From NCBI GenBank assembly GCA_029983595.1, contig JASBZD010000015.1, positions 1-16,329 of the forward strand: a stretch of 16,329 nt of DNA. Reading direction: 5' to 3'. The translations under genes and the position numbers were made by a program. This DNA comes from Peptoniphilaceae bacterium (GTDB lineage Bacteria > Bacillota > Clostridia > Tissierellales > Peptoniphilaceae). Shown in pieces: positions 1 through 7,573 of this stretch; position 1 is the first letter of the stretch, and each line of letters starts with the position of its first letter. The notes beneath the pieces were generated by a model, which worked only from the letters and a program-made list of their open reading frames with translations, was not told where the DNA came from and ran no database searches.

Positions 1-1601
1 GCTCTTATATCTGATTTAATAAAAGTTTCAAAATCTACATACTCTTTAAATAATGGCTCTACAGTTACATTACTAAAGTCTATTATTTCTTCTGTATTAT
101 CTTCTGCTTCTACTACTTTAGTTTCAACATGATGATCTCCTGCTTCTGGCTTCATTGTCGGAAATAGTATTATATCTCTAATTGATGGTTGGTTAGTTAG
201 AAGCATTATCATTCTATCTATACCGATTCCTAGACCTGCTGTTGGAGGAAGCCCTACTTCTAGAGCGTTTATAAAGTCAGTATCCATTGGATGAGCTTCG
301 TCATCTCCAGATTTTTTATCTTCTAGTTGTTTTTCAAAACGTTGTTTTTGGTCTATTGGGTCATTAAGCTCTGAAAATGCGTTAGCAAATTCCCATGTAT
401 TAATAAATAACTCAAAACGGTTAGTTATACGTGGGTCTTCTGCATTTCTCTTAGATAGTGGTGAAATTTCTACTGGATGACCTATTACGAATGTAGGCTC
501 TACTAGTTTTTCTTCACAGAATTCTTCAAATATTTCAGCTATAACATGTCCACGAGTCCAGAACTCTTCTACTTTTAGTCCTTTTTCTCGTGCAATTTCT
601 AGAGCTTCTTCATCTGTGTCTATTGTATCAAAATCTATTCCAGTTTCTTCTTTTATAAGATCTTGCATTTTTAGGCGTTTCCATGGTTTTCCAAGATCAA
701 TTTTTACGCCTTGGTACTCAATTTCTGTAGTGCCTAGTACTTCTGTAGCTACATATTTGAATAGTTCTTCAGTAAGATCCATCATATAAACGTAGTCTTC
801 GTACGCAGCATAAAGCTCAATGTTTGTAAATTCTGGGTTGTGACGAGTGTCTATTCCTTCATTTCTAAACATTTTTCCCATCTCATATACTTTATCAAAT
901 CCACCTACTATTAAGCGTTTTAAAAATAGCTCATTTGCTATTCTCATCTGCATTTGAGTAGATAGTGCATTATGGTATGTTAAGAAAGGTTTTGCATTTG
1001 CTCCACCTGCTACTGTAGATAAAATAGGTGTATCTACTTCTAAATATCCTTTATCATCTAAGAAGTTACGTATTGATTTTAAAATTTTTGTTCTAGTTAA
1101 AAATACATCTTTTACTTCTGGATTTACGATAAGGTCTACATATCTTTGACGATATCTTAAATCTACGTCTTTTAAGCCGTGGAATTTTTCTGGCAGAATC
1201 TGTAATGATTTAGATAAAAGTACGATTTCTGTAGTACGAATTGAGATTTCGCCCATTTGGGTTTTAAATACTTCTCCTTTTACGCCCACAATATCCCCAA
1301 TATCTAATTTTTTTACATCATCGAAGTTTTCTAATAAATCTTTTTTTGCAAATAGTTGGATACGTCCTTTAGAGTCTTGTAAATCCATGAAAATTACTTT
1401 TCCATGTCCACGTTTAGCTAAAATACGTCCCGCTACTGATACAGTTTTTTCTTCGTATACTTCAAAATTAGACTCAATATCATCGCTATAATTTTTTACA
1501 TCATAGCTTTCGATAGTAAAAGGATTATCCCCTCTATCTTGTAGTTCTTTTAGTCTTTCTCTTCGAAGTTTTAAAATCTCATTTAGATTTTCTTCTGCCA
1601 T
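1..1601 (-). CDS. lysS: Lysyl-tRNA synthetase (class II), with C-terminal extension; 3' end outside window
   Basis: Class II LysRS charges tRNA-Lys in the cytoplasm. I translated 533 codons from ATG at 1601, preceded by a strong Shine-Dalgarno site (GGAGGG). The N-terminal anticodon-binding OB fold covers roughly residues 55-145. Motif 2 is seen at about 244-262 (MFRNEG, then DTRHNPEFTNIELY) and motif 3 at about 456-467 (GLGIGIDRMIML). The catalytic core ends in LFPTMKP near residue 484, where bacterial LysRS of about 490-505 residues normally stops. Here the frame stays open for about 49 more residues and runs off the window: an acidic linker, then PLFKEYVDFETFIKSDIRA, which looks like the start of an EMAPII/Trbp111 tRNA-binding domain. 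The gene is last in the visible operon, 13 bases after greA, and there is no room for a T-box leader. Identity is certain; the tail assignment is tentative. Confidence 0.97.
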   Translation of the reverse strand, partial: MAEENLNEILKLRRERLKELQDRGDNPFTIESYDVKNYSDDIESNFEVYEEKTVSVAGRILAKRGHGKVIFMDLQDSKGRIQLFAKKDLLENFDDVKKLDIGDIVGVKGEVFKTQMGEISIRTTEIVLLSKSLQILPEKFHGLKDVDLRYRQRYVDLIVNPEVKDVFLTRTKILKSIRNFLDDKGYLEVDTPILSTVAGGANAKPFLTYHNALSTQMQMRIANELFLKRLIVGGFDKVYEMGKMFRNEGIDTRHNPEFTNIELYAAYEDYVYMMDLTEELFKYVATEVLGTTEIEYQGVKIDLGKPWKRLKMQDLIKEETGIDFDTIDTDEEALEIAREKGLKVEEFWTRGHVIAEIFEEFCEEKLVEPTFVIGHPVEISPLSKRNAEDPRITNRFELFINTWEFANAFSELNDPIDQKQRFEKQLEDKKSGDDEAHPMDTDFINALEVGLPPTAGLGIGIDRMIMLLTNQPSIRDIILFPTMKPEAGDHHVETKVVEAEDNTEEIIDFSNVTVEPLFKEYVDFETFIKSDIR

Positions 1602-1614
1602 TATACCCTCCGTT

Positions 1615-2100
1615 TTAAATACTTATTGCTCTTACTTCGTAATTTATTATACCATCTGGTACTTCAATACTTACTATATCGCCTACTTTTTTTCCTAAAA
1701 GTGCGTTTCCAATTGGTGATTCGTTAGATATTTTTCCCTCTAGTGGGTCTGCTTCTGCTGATCCTACTATAGTATATTCATCTTCATCATCTGATTCTTT
1801 TTCATATACAGTAACTTTTGAACCTACATGTATTACGTCTTTATCTAATTTTTCTTCTTCTATAATTACTGCATTTCTAATCATATTTTCAAGCTTTGCT
1901 ATTTTCTCTTCTAGTTTTGCTTGTTCATTTTTCGCATGATCATATTCAGCATTTTCTGAAAGGTCTCCATATCCTAAAGCTACTTTTATTTTAGCTGCTA
2001 CTTCAGCTCTAGCTACTGATTTAAGATATTCTAGTTCTTCTTCAATCTTCTCAAGTCCTTCTTTAGTAAAGAAAAACTCTTTATTAGTATTATTTTCCAT
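1615..2100 (-). CDS. greA: Transcription elongation factor GreA
   Basis: GreA enters the secondary channel of RNA polymerase and stimulates cleavage of the 3' end of RNA in backtracked complexes. The 161-residue protein matches the usual length of about 158. Residues 12-80 form the N-terminal antiparallel coiled coil. Its tip carries GDLSENAEYD, with the two acidic residues D46 and E49 that help position the catalytic metal. Residues 85-161 form the C-terminal FKBP-like domain (ISNESPIGNALLGKKVGD). The start is ATG at 2100; a GGAG about 11 bases upstream overlaps the end of dusB, which stops only 6 bases before this start. Position between dusB and lysS is usual in Bacillota. It may support transcription alongside Mfd, encoded upstream in this window. 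Confidence 0.97.
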   Translation of the reverse strand: MENNTNKEFFFTKEGLEKIEEELEYLKSVARAEVAAKIKVALGYGDLSENAEYDHAKNEQAKLEEKIAKLENMIRNAVIIEEEKLDKDVIHVGSKVTVYEKESDDEDEYTIVGSAEADPLEGKISNESPIGNALLGKKVGDIVSIEVPDGIINYEVRAISI

Positions 2101-2106
2101 TCTATC

Positions 2107-3078
2107 CTACTCCATTCCTACTTCATTTAAATATTTTCTATATTCATCTAGAACTTTTAAAAGTTCGTCCTTAGTTTCTAACGTATTAATTTTATTTTTT
2201 ATATCTGATGCTTTATGCATCCCCTTAAGATAAGCTTGCAGCTGTTTTCTCATCTGAGTAATTGCGATTTTTTCTTTTTTATTATCACAAATATACTCTA
2301 CATGAGACTTTATTATACCAAACTTTTCATCAATTGTGAGCATAAAAAACTCTTCATTATTTAATTCTTTTTTAAGTTTTTTAAAAACCCATGGGCTACC
2401 TACTGCCCCACGACCAATCATAAATGATTCTATATTATAATCTTTTTTTATTTTATTAATATCGCTATCTAGATTTATATCGCCATTTCCCACTACAGGA
2501 ATCTTAACATTTTGGTTTATTTCAGCGATAGCTTCCCAATCTGCTAGTCCTTGATAAAACTCATTTCTAGTGCGTCCATGTACAGTCATAAAATCAACTC
2601 CAGACTCTTCAATAGCTTTAGCGATATTTATATAATTTTTTTTATCATTTATCCCAAGCCGCATTTTAGCCGATAAAGGCTTTTCTGTCGCACTTCTCAT
2701 TTTAGATAAAATCTCATATATTAATTTTGGATTATCTAAAAGTGCAGAACCATCGCCATTATTAAATATTTTTGGTGCTGGGCAACCTATATTTAGATCT
2801 ATTAATTTTACTCTTTTATCTTTATCTAGAGTTTTTACTGCTTCTTCTAAAATCTTTGGATCTGAGCCAAATAGCTGAACTCCAGTAAATTTTTCATTGT
2901 CTTTTATATCGATTAATCTAAAAGTTTTTTCATCTTTAAAGTGCATCGCCTTAGCACTAATCATCTCAGTGTATGCTATATCGACACCTTCTTCATATGA
3001 GATAGTTCTAAATGCACTATCAGTAAATCCAGCTAGGGGCGCTAAAAGAAATTTATTTTTCAGTTCAATTCTTGCCAA
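2107..3078 (-). CDS. dusB: tRNA-dihydrouridine synthase (DusB type), TTG start
   Basis: This flavoenzyme reduces uridines in tRNA to dihydrouridine. The FMN-binding TIM barrel is complete: APLAGFTDSAFR at 13-24, EMISAKAM at 38-45, VQLFGSDP at 67-74, then DLNIGCPAPK with the expected catalytic Cys99. Further motifs are KMRLG, VHGRTRNEFYQG, VVGNGDI and MIGRGAVGSPW, the last two belonging to the phosphate-binding end of the barrel. The helical tRNA-binding domain follows to residue 323, a normal length. The start codon is TTG, supported by AGGGGA 7 bases upstream that overlaps the ftsH stop. It is the counterpart of B. subtilis yacF/dus1, which also lies between ftsH and lysS. The Dus subfamily label rests on neighbourhood and overall similarity rather than on a measured tree. 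Confidence 0.95.
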   Translation of the reverse strand: MARIELKNKFLLAPLAGFTDSAFRTISYEEGVDIAYTEMISAKAMHFKDEKTFRLIDIKDNEKFTGVQLFGSDPKILEEAVKTLDKDKRVKLIDLNIGCPAPKIFNNGDGSALLDNPKLIYEILSKMRSATEKPLSAKMRLGINDKKNYINIAKAIEESGVDFMTVHGRTRNEFYQGLADWEAIAEINQNVKIPVVGNGDINLDSDINKIKKDYNIESFMIGRGAVGSPWVFKKLKKELNNEEFFMLTIDEKFGIIKSHVEYICDNKKEKIAITQMRKQLQAYLKGMHKASDIKNKINTLETKDELLKVLDEYRKYLNEVGME

Positions 3079-3091
3079 ACCAAAATCCCCT
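3076..3091 (-). promoter_or_regulatory. RBS fixing the TTG start of dusB
   Basis: AGGGGA at 3086-3091 lies 7 bases before the TTG codon at 3078-3076. It begins inside the TAG stop codon of ftsH. No in-frame ATG lies nearby, and the encoded protein begins a few residues before the conserved APLAGFTD motif, as in the family. This makes TTG the most likely start and implies close translational linkage with ftsH. Confidence 0.8.
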
Positions 3092-5000
3092 ATAGATTTT
3101 CTCTAGAGCTATCATCTTCTACATCATCGTCTAGATCTAGATTCTCAGTCGCTTCTTCAGATGCTTTTTCTACGCTAATTCCTTTCATCTTTGTAAAAAG
3201 ATTTTCAAATTCTGCTCCGCTTATAGTTTCTCTTTCTAAAAGTAGATCTGATAAAGCATTTAAGACATCTAAATTTTCACGAATTAATTCACGACATTTT
3301 TCATGAGCTTCACTTATAATACGGTGGACTTCTTTATCTATTTTTGCCTGAACTTCATCTGAATGGTCTTTTCCACGACCTACATCCATCCCGACAAATA
3401 CATTATCATTATCTTCGCCATATTTTATTACACCTAGCTCATCACTCATCCCAAATGTCTCGACCATAGCTTTAGCTATTTTTGTGGCTCTTTCTATATC
3501 ATTAGAAGCGCCAGTAGATATTTCACCTAGAACTATCTCTTCAGCACTTCTACCGCCTAATAACCCAATAATCTCAGACTCTAAATAAGACTTAGTAATA
3601 AACTCATTATCATCTTCTGGTAAAAAAGCAGTAAAACCACCTGCTCTACCACGTGGGACTATAGTAATTAAATCTACTTTGTCGCCATAAGGTATCATTC
3701 TAGATACTATTGCATGCCCTGCCTCGTGTACTGCAGTAATTTTTCTATCTCTATCTGAAACTATTTTAGATTTTTTAGCTGGACCAGCTTGAACTTTTAT
3801 AGATGCTTCATGTATATCTGCATCAGTAATAGTTTTGCGATTAGATCTAGCAGTTAAAAGTGCTGCCTCATTAATCATATTTTCTAAATCTGCAGGTGAA
3901 AAACCTGGAGTACGTTTAGCTATAGTTTTTAAATCTACAGATGGATCTATAGGTTTTTTTCGAGTATGAACTTTTAAAATCTCTTCACGCCCCTTAAGAT
4001 CAGGCATCCCTACGTATACAGTTCTATCAAAACGTCCAGGTCTTAAAAGTGCAGGGTCTAGTATATCAGCACGGTTAGTCGCCGCCATAATAATAAGTCC
4101 CTCATTTTTAGAAAACCCATCCATCTCTACTAGAAGCTGGTTAAGAGTCTGTTCACGCTCGTCATGACCTCCACCAAGTCCAGCTCCACGACGACGTCCT
4201 ACCGCATCTATCTCGTCAATAAAAATAATAGCTGGAGCCTGTTTTTTGGCATTTTCAAAGAGATCACGCACACGAGAAGCCCCAACACCTACAAACATCT
4301 CAACAAAATCAGAACCAGAGATTGAGAAAAATGGCACACCCGCCTCTCCAGCTACTGCTCTTGAAAGATAAGTCTTACCAGTACCAGGAGGTCCCACCAT
4401 TAAAACCCCAGTAGGAATTCTAGCTCCTACTTCATCAAATTTCTTAGGATTTTTAAGAAAATCTACAAGTTCAAAAAGCTCCTCTTTTTCTTCATGAAGC
4501 CCTGCTACATCATTAAAAGTAATTTTTTCTTTATTATCCTCTTCATAAAGCTTTATTTTAGCTTTTCCAAAGTTGGTAGCATCTTTATTGCCACCTTGCA
4601 TGGCACGTAGGACAAAAAGCATTAAAAGCCCAAATCCTACCATCGTAATAATAGCAATTATTACTTCTCTCTCAAACGTTCTATCAACTTTTGGTACAAA
4701 TGTAATATTTATGTCTCCATTTTCTACTGGCTCTTTAAGATAATCATCATAAAATCCAGCCATCATAGACTCAGGAATATAAGTTTCATAAACTTTATCG
4801 TCCTTAGTCTTAACATACATCTTGGAGTCTTCTTTCCGAAGTGTTTTTACATTTTCTTCTTTTATATCTGTAATAAGAGTAGTGTACTCTTTTTCTATAG
4901 TTTTGTTAATAGAATCAACGTTTAAAAATCTAAGCGCTGCTACTATTAGAATAAGAATTACTATATAAAATCCAATTCTATCGTTTTGTCTATTCCTCAT
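3090..5000 (-). CDS. ftsH: ATP-dependent zinc metalloprotease FtsH
   Basis: FtsH is a hexameric membrane protease that pulls in and degrades membrane and short-lived cytoplasmic proteins. The 636 residues begin with a transmembrane segment at about 10-27, an extracytoplasmic domain at 28-110 and a second transmembrane segment at about 112-132. The AAA+ module has Walker A GPPGTGKT (203-210), pore loop FVGVG (236-240), Walker B IIFIDEID (258-265) and the second region of homology with the arginine fingers (about 307-326). The protease domain carries HEAGH (425-429), with Glu426 catalytic and His425 and His429 binding zinc, and Asp501 as the probable third ligand. The C-terminal tail is strongly acidic (DLDDDVEDDSS), a tail type that varies between species. 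The ATG at 5000 follows AGGAGG, which overlaps the hpt stop. hpt-ftsH is a classic Bacillota pair. Confidence 0.99.
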   Translation of the reverse strand: MRNRQNDRIGFYIVILILIVAALRFLNVDSINKTIEKEYTTLITDIKEENVKTLRKEDSKMYVKTKDDKVYETYIPESMMAGFYDDYLKEPVENGDINITFVPKVDRTFEREVIIAIITMVGFGLLMLFVLRAMQGGNKDATNFGKAKIKLYEEDNKEKITFNDVAGLHEEKEELFELVDFLKNPKKFDEVGARIPTGVLMVGPPGTGKTYLSRAVAGEAGVPFFSISGSDFVEMFVGVGASRVRDLFENAKKQAPAIIFIDEIDAVGRRRGAGLGGGHDEREQTLNQLLVEMDGFSKNEGLIIMAATNRADILDPALLRPGRFDRTVYVGMPDLKGREEILKVHTRKKPIDPSVDLKTIAKRTPGFSPADLENMINEAALLTARSNRKTITDADIHEASIKVQAGPAKKSKIVSDRDRKITAVHEAGHAIVSRMIPYGDKVDLITIVPRGRAGGFTAFLPEDDNEFITKSYLESEIIGLLGGRSAEEIVLGEISTGASNDIERATKIAKAMVETFGMSDELGVIKYGEDNDNVFVGMDVGRGKDHSDEVQAKIDKEVHRIISEAHEKCRELIRENLDVLNALSDLLLERETISGAEFENLFTKMKGISVEKASEEATENLDLDDDVEDDSSRENL

Positions 5001-5008
5001 CCTACCTC

Positions 5009-5545
5009 CTATGAATATAGCTCTTTTTTAAGATAGCCTATATATGGTAAATTTCTATATTTTTCATTAAAATCCATTCCATAACCGACTACAAAATAAT
5101 CTGGCACAACAAAGCCTGAATATTTAATATATAGATCTACTAGTCGTCTTTCTTTTTTATCTAGAAAAGTCGCAATCTCAACAGATGATGCTTTTCTATC
5201 TTTCATAACCTGAGTAAGTTTATTTAAAGTATTTCCAGTATCAATAATATCTTCAATAATTAAAACATCTCTATCTATCACATCTAATTCTGTATCTTTA
5301 ATAATAGAAATAACTCCAGAACTCTCAGTTTCGCTACCATAGCTTGAGACAATCATAAAGTCTATATCTAGCGGAAGATCAATAGATTTCATTAAATCTG
5401 ATGCAAAAAACATAGCCCCTTTTAAAATAACTATACATAAAAGGTTTTTATCGATATAATCTTCAGTGATTTTTGCGCCAAGTTCTCTAACCTTATTTTC
5501 TATGTCTTCTTTTGTGAAAAGAACTTTTTCTATGTCGTTATGCAT
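5009..5545 (-). CDS. hpt: Hypoxanthine-guanine phosphoribosyltransferase
   Basis: This enzyme salvages hypoxanthine and guanine by joining them to PRPP to make IMP and GMP. The 178-residue protein is of normal length. It has the LKG loop (41-43), the flexible loop SSYGSET (67-73) that closes over the active site, the PRPP-binding signature IIEDIIDTGNT (96-106) with the acidic pair E98/D99, and FVVGYGMDFNEKYRNLPYIG near the end, which binds the purine. The ATG at 5545 follows AAGGAG, which lies within the last codons of tilS. tilS stops one base before this start, so translation of the two is probably coupled. The PRPP it needs is made by Prs, encoded at the other end of the window. Confidence 0.98.
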   Translation of the reverse strand: MHNDIEKVLFTKEDIENKVRELGAKITEDYIDKNLLCIVILKGAMFFASDLMKSIDLPLDIDFMIVSSYGSETESSGVISIIKDTELDVIDRDVLIIEDIIDTGNTLNKLTQVMKDRKASSVEIATFLDKKERRLVDLYIKYSGFVVPDYFVVGYGMDFNEKYRNLPYIGYLKKELYS

Positions 5546-5546
5546 C

Positions 5547-6905
5547 TTAATTCTCCTTATTTATTCTAACTACTTTATACATTTTATCATTTTCTCGTAA
5601 CTGTGAAGATTTTACTAGATTATAAACCCAGTAGACTATCTCATTATCTGCAATAATTAAATATCTATCTCGATCAAGTTTATCAATTTTATTTTCTATA
5701 AAAATATCTTTTAATTTTTTTATGCTATTTCTACCTTGTGGGAGAATTCTATCTCCATCGCGTCTATTTCTTAAAACTAGATCTCCATTAATAAGATTAT
5801 TCGAGATGCTAATAGAATTTTCATTATCAATAATTAAGTCACTGTCAAAAACTTCTATATTATACCCATTAATAGTATAAGTATTTCCAGATTCTAATTT
5901 TATTTTAAAATCTTTAACTACTTCTAAATTTTTAGAAAATATTAAATTATCAAATGATTTACGGATATTAACCCCTGAGATATTTTCTATCTCTCGTCCA
6001 GATGATAAATCAGAAAGATTTAAAATATCTTCTACATTAACTCTAGATAAATTCTTAGTATCCCCATTTAGATATTCAAAAACTTTTCTAACTAGTCGAT
6101 ATTTTATAGAATCATCTAAATTTTTTAACTTTTCGATATCTAATTGTATATAATATTCATTTATTTTACAACAATTTTTAAATTCTTTTTTCGTTATATT
6201 GTCTAGATAATCTGAATCGATTTTAGCTAGTTCAGAAAGGTTAAATATATTCTCACTTATATTTTCATTAAGAGTATCTTCAATAGTAGGAATAATAATA
6301 TTTCTTATCTTATTTCGATTATATTCATTTTCAAAATTAGTAGAATCATCTACATATTCTAGATTATTATCCAAAATATACTTTTCTATCTCTGATCTTT
6401 TTATATTTAAAAGAGGTCTTATTATATTATCTGACTTATATTCTATTCCAGAGAGTCCATCTATTCCAGTTCCCCTAAAAATTCGCATAAGTAAAGTTTC
6501 GACTTGGTCATTATAGTTATGGGCTAGAGCTATTTTTGAATAACCATGTTCTTTTGAAATATCATTAAAGATATCTTTTCTTAGTATCCTTCCCGCCTCT
6601 TCTTTAGAGATTTTTTTATCTTTAGCAAAAAAGTTCATATCGACTTTTCTTTTATAAAAATCTATTCCCATTTTTTTGCATAGATTTTCACAAAATAACT
6701 CATCTCTATCAGCTTCCTCTCCACGCACTCCATGGTTTATATGTACTGCACCTATTTTACATAAGTTATTTTCATATAACAGATTTAGAAGGCATACAGA
6801 GTCTGCTCCGCCAGAAAGACCAACCAAAACTTTATCATTTTCTTTAATTAAGTTATATTTTTTAATATTTTCTAAAAATTTATTATTAATATCTTTCATA
6901 TACAT
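5547..6905 (-). CDS. tilS: tRNA(Ile)-lysidine synthetase TilS
   Basis: TilS attaches lysine to C34 of the CAU-anticodon tRNA-Ile, changing it from reading AUG to reading AUA, and is usually essential. Residues 24-215 form the ATP-PPi domain: the PP-loop SGGADS at 31-36, INHGVRGEEADRDE, then AHNYNDQVETLLMRIFRGTG and the RPLL segment. The middle domain and the C-terminal TilS domain (DLVLRNRRDGDRILPQGRNSIKKL and onward) complete 452 residues, close to family length. Two in-frame ATGs (6905 and 6899) could start the protein. Neither has a Shine-Dalgarno site, because a terminator-like hairpin and its T-run end at the first ATG. Frequent ATA isoleucine codons in these genes (about 20 in the visible lysS) make the enzyme's product heavily used. 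tilS-hpt-ftsH is a conserved order. Confidence 0.97.
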   Translation of the reverse strand: MYMKDINNKFLENIKKYNLIKENDKVLVGLSGGADSVCLLNLLYENNLCKIGAVHINHGVRGEEADRDELFCENLCKKMGIDFYKRKVDMNFFAKDKKISKEEAGRILRKDIFNDISKEHGYSKIALAHNYNDQVETLLMRIFRGTGIDGLSGIEYKSDNIIRPLLNIKRSEIEKYILDNNLEYVDDSTNFENEYNRNKIRNIIIPTIEDTLNENISENIFNLSELAKIDSDYLDNITKKEFKNCCKINEYYIQLDIEKLKNLDDSIKYRLVRKVFEYLNGDTKNLSRVNVEDILNLSDLSSGREIENISGVNIRKSFDNLIFSKNLEVVKDFKIKLESGNTYTINGYNIEVFDSDLIIDNENSISISNNLINGDLVLRNRRDGDRILPQGRNSIKKLKDIFIENKIDKLDRDRYLIIADNEIVYWVYNLVKSSQLRENDKMYKVVRINKEN

Positions 6906-6931
6906 AAAAAGTGATAGACATAATCTATCAC
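6906..6931 (-). terminator. Weak intrinsic terminator or palindrome just before tilS
   Basis: A perfect inverted repeat, GTGATAGA and TCTATCAC, with a 5-base loop (6919-6923) occupies 6911-6931. On the minus strand it is followed by five T (6910-6906) and directly by the tilS ATG. It begins 15 bases after the divIC stop, the usual place for a terminator. The stem is only 8 pairs with 3 G-C pairs, so termination may be partial. The same palindrome could instead be a protein-binding site, or could control translation of tilS, which lacks a ribosome binding site. Confidence 0.6.
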
Positions 6932-6946
6932 ATTAAAAATTTAAAT

Positions 6947-7237
6947 TTAGTTTTTCTTATTCTTATCTATAAACATTATTTCCTTAGGTTTAAGCATTTT
7001 ATATTCATCTCTCGCAGTTTTTTCTATAAACTTTAGAGATTTGCTATCCTCTATACTATTTTCTAGCTCGTCAATATTAGAATCTATTTCTTCGATTTTT
7101 TTATTATTATCTTCAAGCTCTTTATTAAGTTTTGAAATTTCAATCTGCTGTTTAAAAATATTAAAAAATAAATATAATAATACAGCAGTGAGTATTAAAA
7201 ATATAATTCTTACTCTTTTATATGTTTTTCTTTTCAT
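6947..7237 (-). CDS. divIC: Septum formation initiator, FtsB/DivIC family
   Basis: DivIC/FtsB proteins are small bitopic membrane proteins that join FtsL and DivIB/FtsQ in the divisome and help activate septal wall synthesis. The 96-residue protein has a basic cytoplasmic start, one transmembrane segment at about 10-27 (IIFLILTAVLLYLFF), a charged heptad-like coiled coil at 30-66, and the family's C-terminal pattern FIEKTARDEYKMLKPKEIMF. Length is typical. The ATG at 7237 is 4 bases after the rqcP stop and has no clear Shine-Dalgarno site, so coupled translation from rqcP is likely. In B. subtilis divIC follows yabO with the spore genes yabP and yabQ between; here those two are absent. The match rests on architecture and context, as the family is poorly conserved in sequence. 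Confidence 0.88.
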   Translation of the reverse strand: MKRKTYKRVRIIFLILTAVLLYLFFNIFKQQIEISKLNKELEDNNKKIEEIDSNIDELENSIEDSKSLKFIEKTARDEYKMLKPKEIMFIDKNKKN

Positions 7238-7241
7238 AATT

Positions 7242-7481
7242 TTATAGATATTTAATTAACTCTTCCGGTTTTGGATTAATAAGTGTATCGCCTGAATCTA
7301 TTACCTCAATCTTTTTAGGATTATTATTAAAATTAAGTTCGATAATATCTCCAGTATCTACCTTATCACTAGATTTAGCTACTTTACCATTTATACTTAT
7401 TATACCAGAATCTGCAGCCTCTTTGGCTACAGTTCTTCTTTTTATTAGTCTTGATATTTTTAAAAATTTATCTAGTCGCAT
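7242..7481 (-). CDS. rqcP: S4-domain RNA-binding protein RqcP (YabO)
   Basis: RqcP binds obstructed 50S subunits and works with RqcH during alanine tailing of stalled nascent chains in ribosome-associated quality control. The 79-residue protein is essentially one S4 RNA-binding domain: MRLDKFLKISRLIKRR at 1-16, then SGIISINGKVAKSSDKVDTGDIIEL. Arg2 and Arg16, which I recall as important for RNA contact in B. subtilis RqcP, are both present. Length is close to the B. subtilis protein (86). The yabN-yabO-divIC neighbourhood supports RqcP over the related heat-shock protein Hsp15/HslR. Start is ATG at 7481 with only a weak GGTAAG-like site before it. A possible promoter lies in the spacer upstream. 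The partner rqcH is not in the window. Confidence 0.9.
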   Translation of the reverse strand: MRLDKFLKISRLIKRRTVAKEAADSGIISINGKVAKSSDKVDTGDIIELNFNNNPKKIEVIDSGDTLINPKPEELIKYL

Positions 7482-7508
7482 TTACTTACCATTAATTCAA
7501 ATAAATCT

Positions 7509-7525
7509 AATTTCTTTAAGAAATT
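7509..7525. repeat. 17-bp perfect palindrome upstream of rqcP
   Basis: AATTTCTT and AAGAAATT flank a single central base at 7517, giving a perfect inverted repeat. It sits in the 92-base spacer between hup and rqcP and overlaps the possible -10 box at 7523-7528. That placement would suit an operator. AT-rich palindromes arise readily by chance in DNA of this composition, so a function is only a possibility. Confidence 0.45.
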
Positions 7526-7528
7526 ATA
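7523..7528 (-). promoter_or_regulatory. Possible -10 box for the rqcP-divIC unit
   Basis: A perfect TATAAT on the minus strand lies 41 bases before the rqcP ATG and just after the hup terminator hairpin, where a new promoter would be expected. No convincing -35 hexamer is visible at 16-18 bases upstream; that region is inside the hairpin. Such hexamers are common in AT-rich DNA. Confidence 0.4.
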
Positions 7529-7564
7529 AAATATAGGTACACCTTCAAAGATGTACCTTTTTTA
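7529..7564 (-). terminator. Intrinsic terminator after hup
   Basis: Arms AGGTACA and TGTACCT at 7535-7541 and 7552-7558 enclose a 10-base loop. On the minus strand the hairpin begins 15 bases after the hup stop, is preceded by a run of A and followed by an imperfect T-rich stretch (TATATTTTATAAT). On the plus strand it is followed by a better T-run (7558-7563). The structure could therefore stop transcription from both directions, although no plus-strand gene is evident. Confidence 0.7.
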
Positions 7565-7573
7565 GCTTACAAT

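Noticed and set aside
1602..1614. T-box or lysine riboswitch before lysS
   Set aside because: Only 13 bases separate greA from lysS, far too few for either leader; they hold a plain Shine-Dalgarno site.
2897..3106. Plus-strand open frame spanning the dusB start
   Set aside because: Antisense to conserved dusB codons, with no RBS or recognisable domain.
6676..6936. Plus-strand open frame over the tilS N-terminus
   Set aside because: Antisense to the PP-loop region of tilS; basic, without a domain or RBS.
7041..7247. Plus-strand open frame rich in Ser and Leu
   Set aside because: It is antisense to the charged coiled coil of divIC; runs of Ser come from the complement of Glu and Asp codons.
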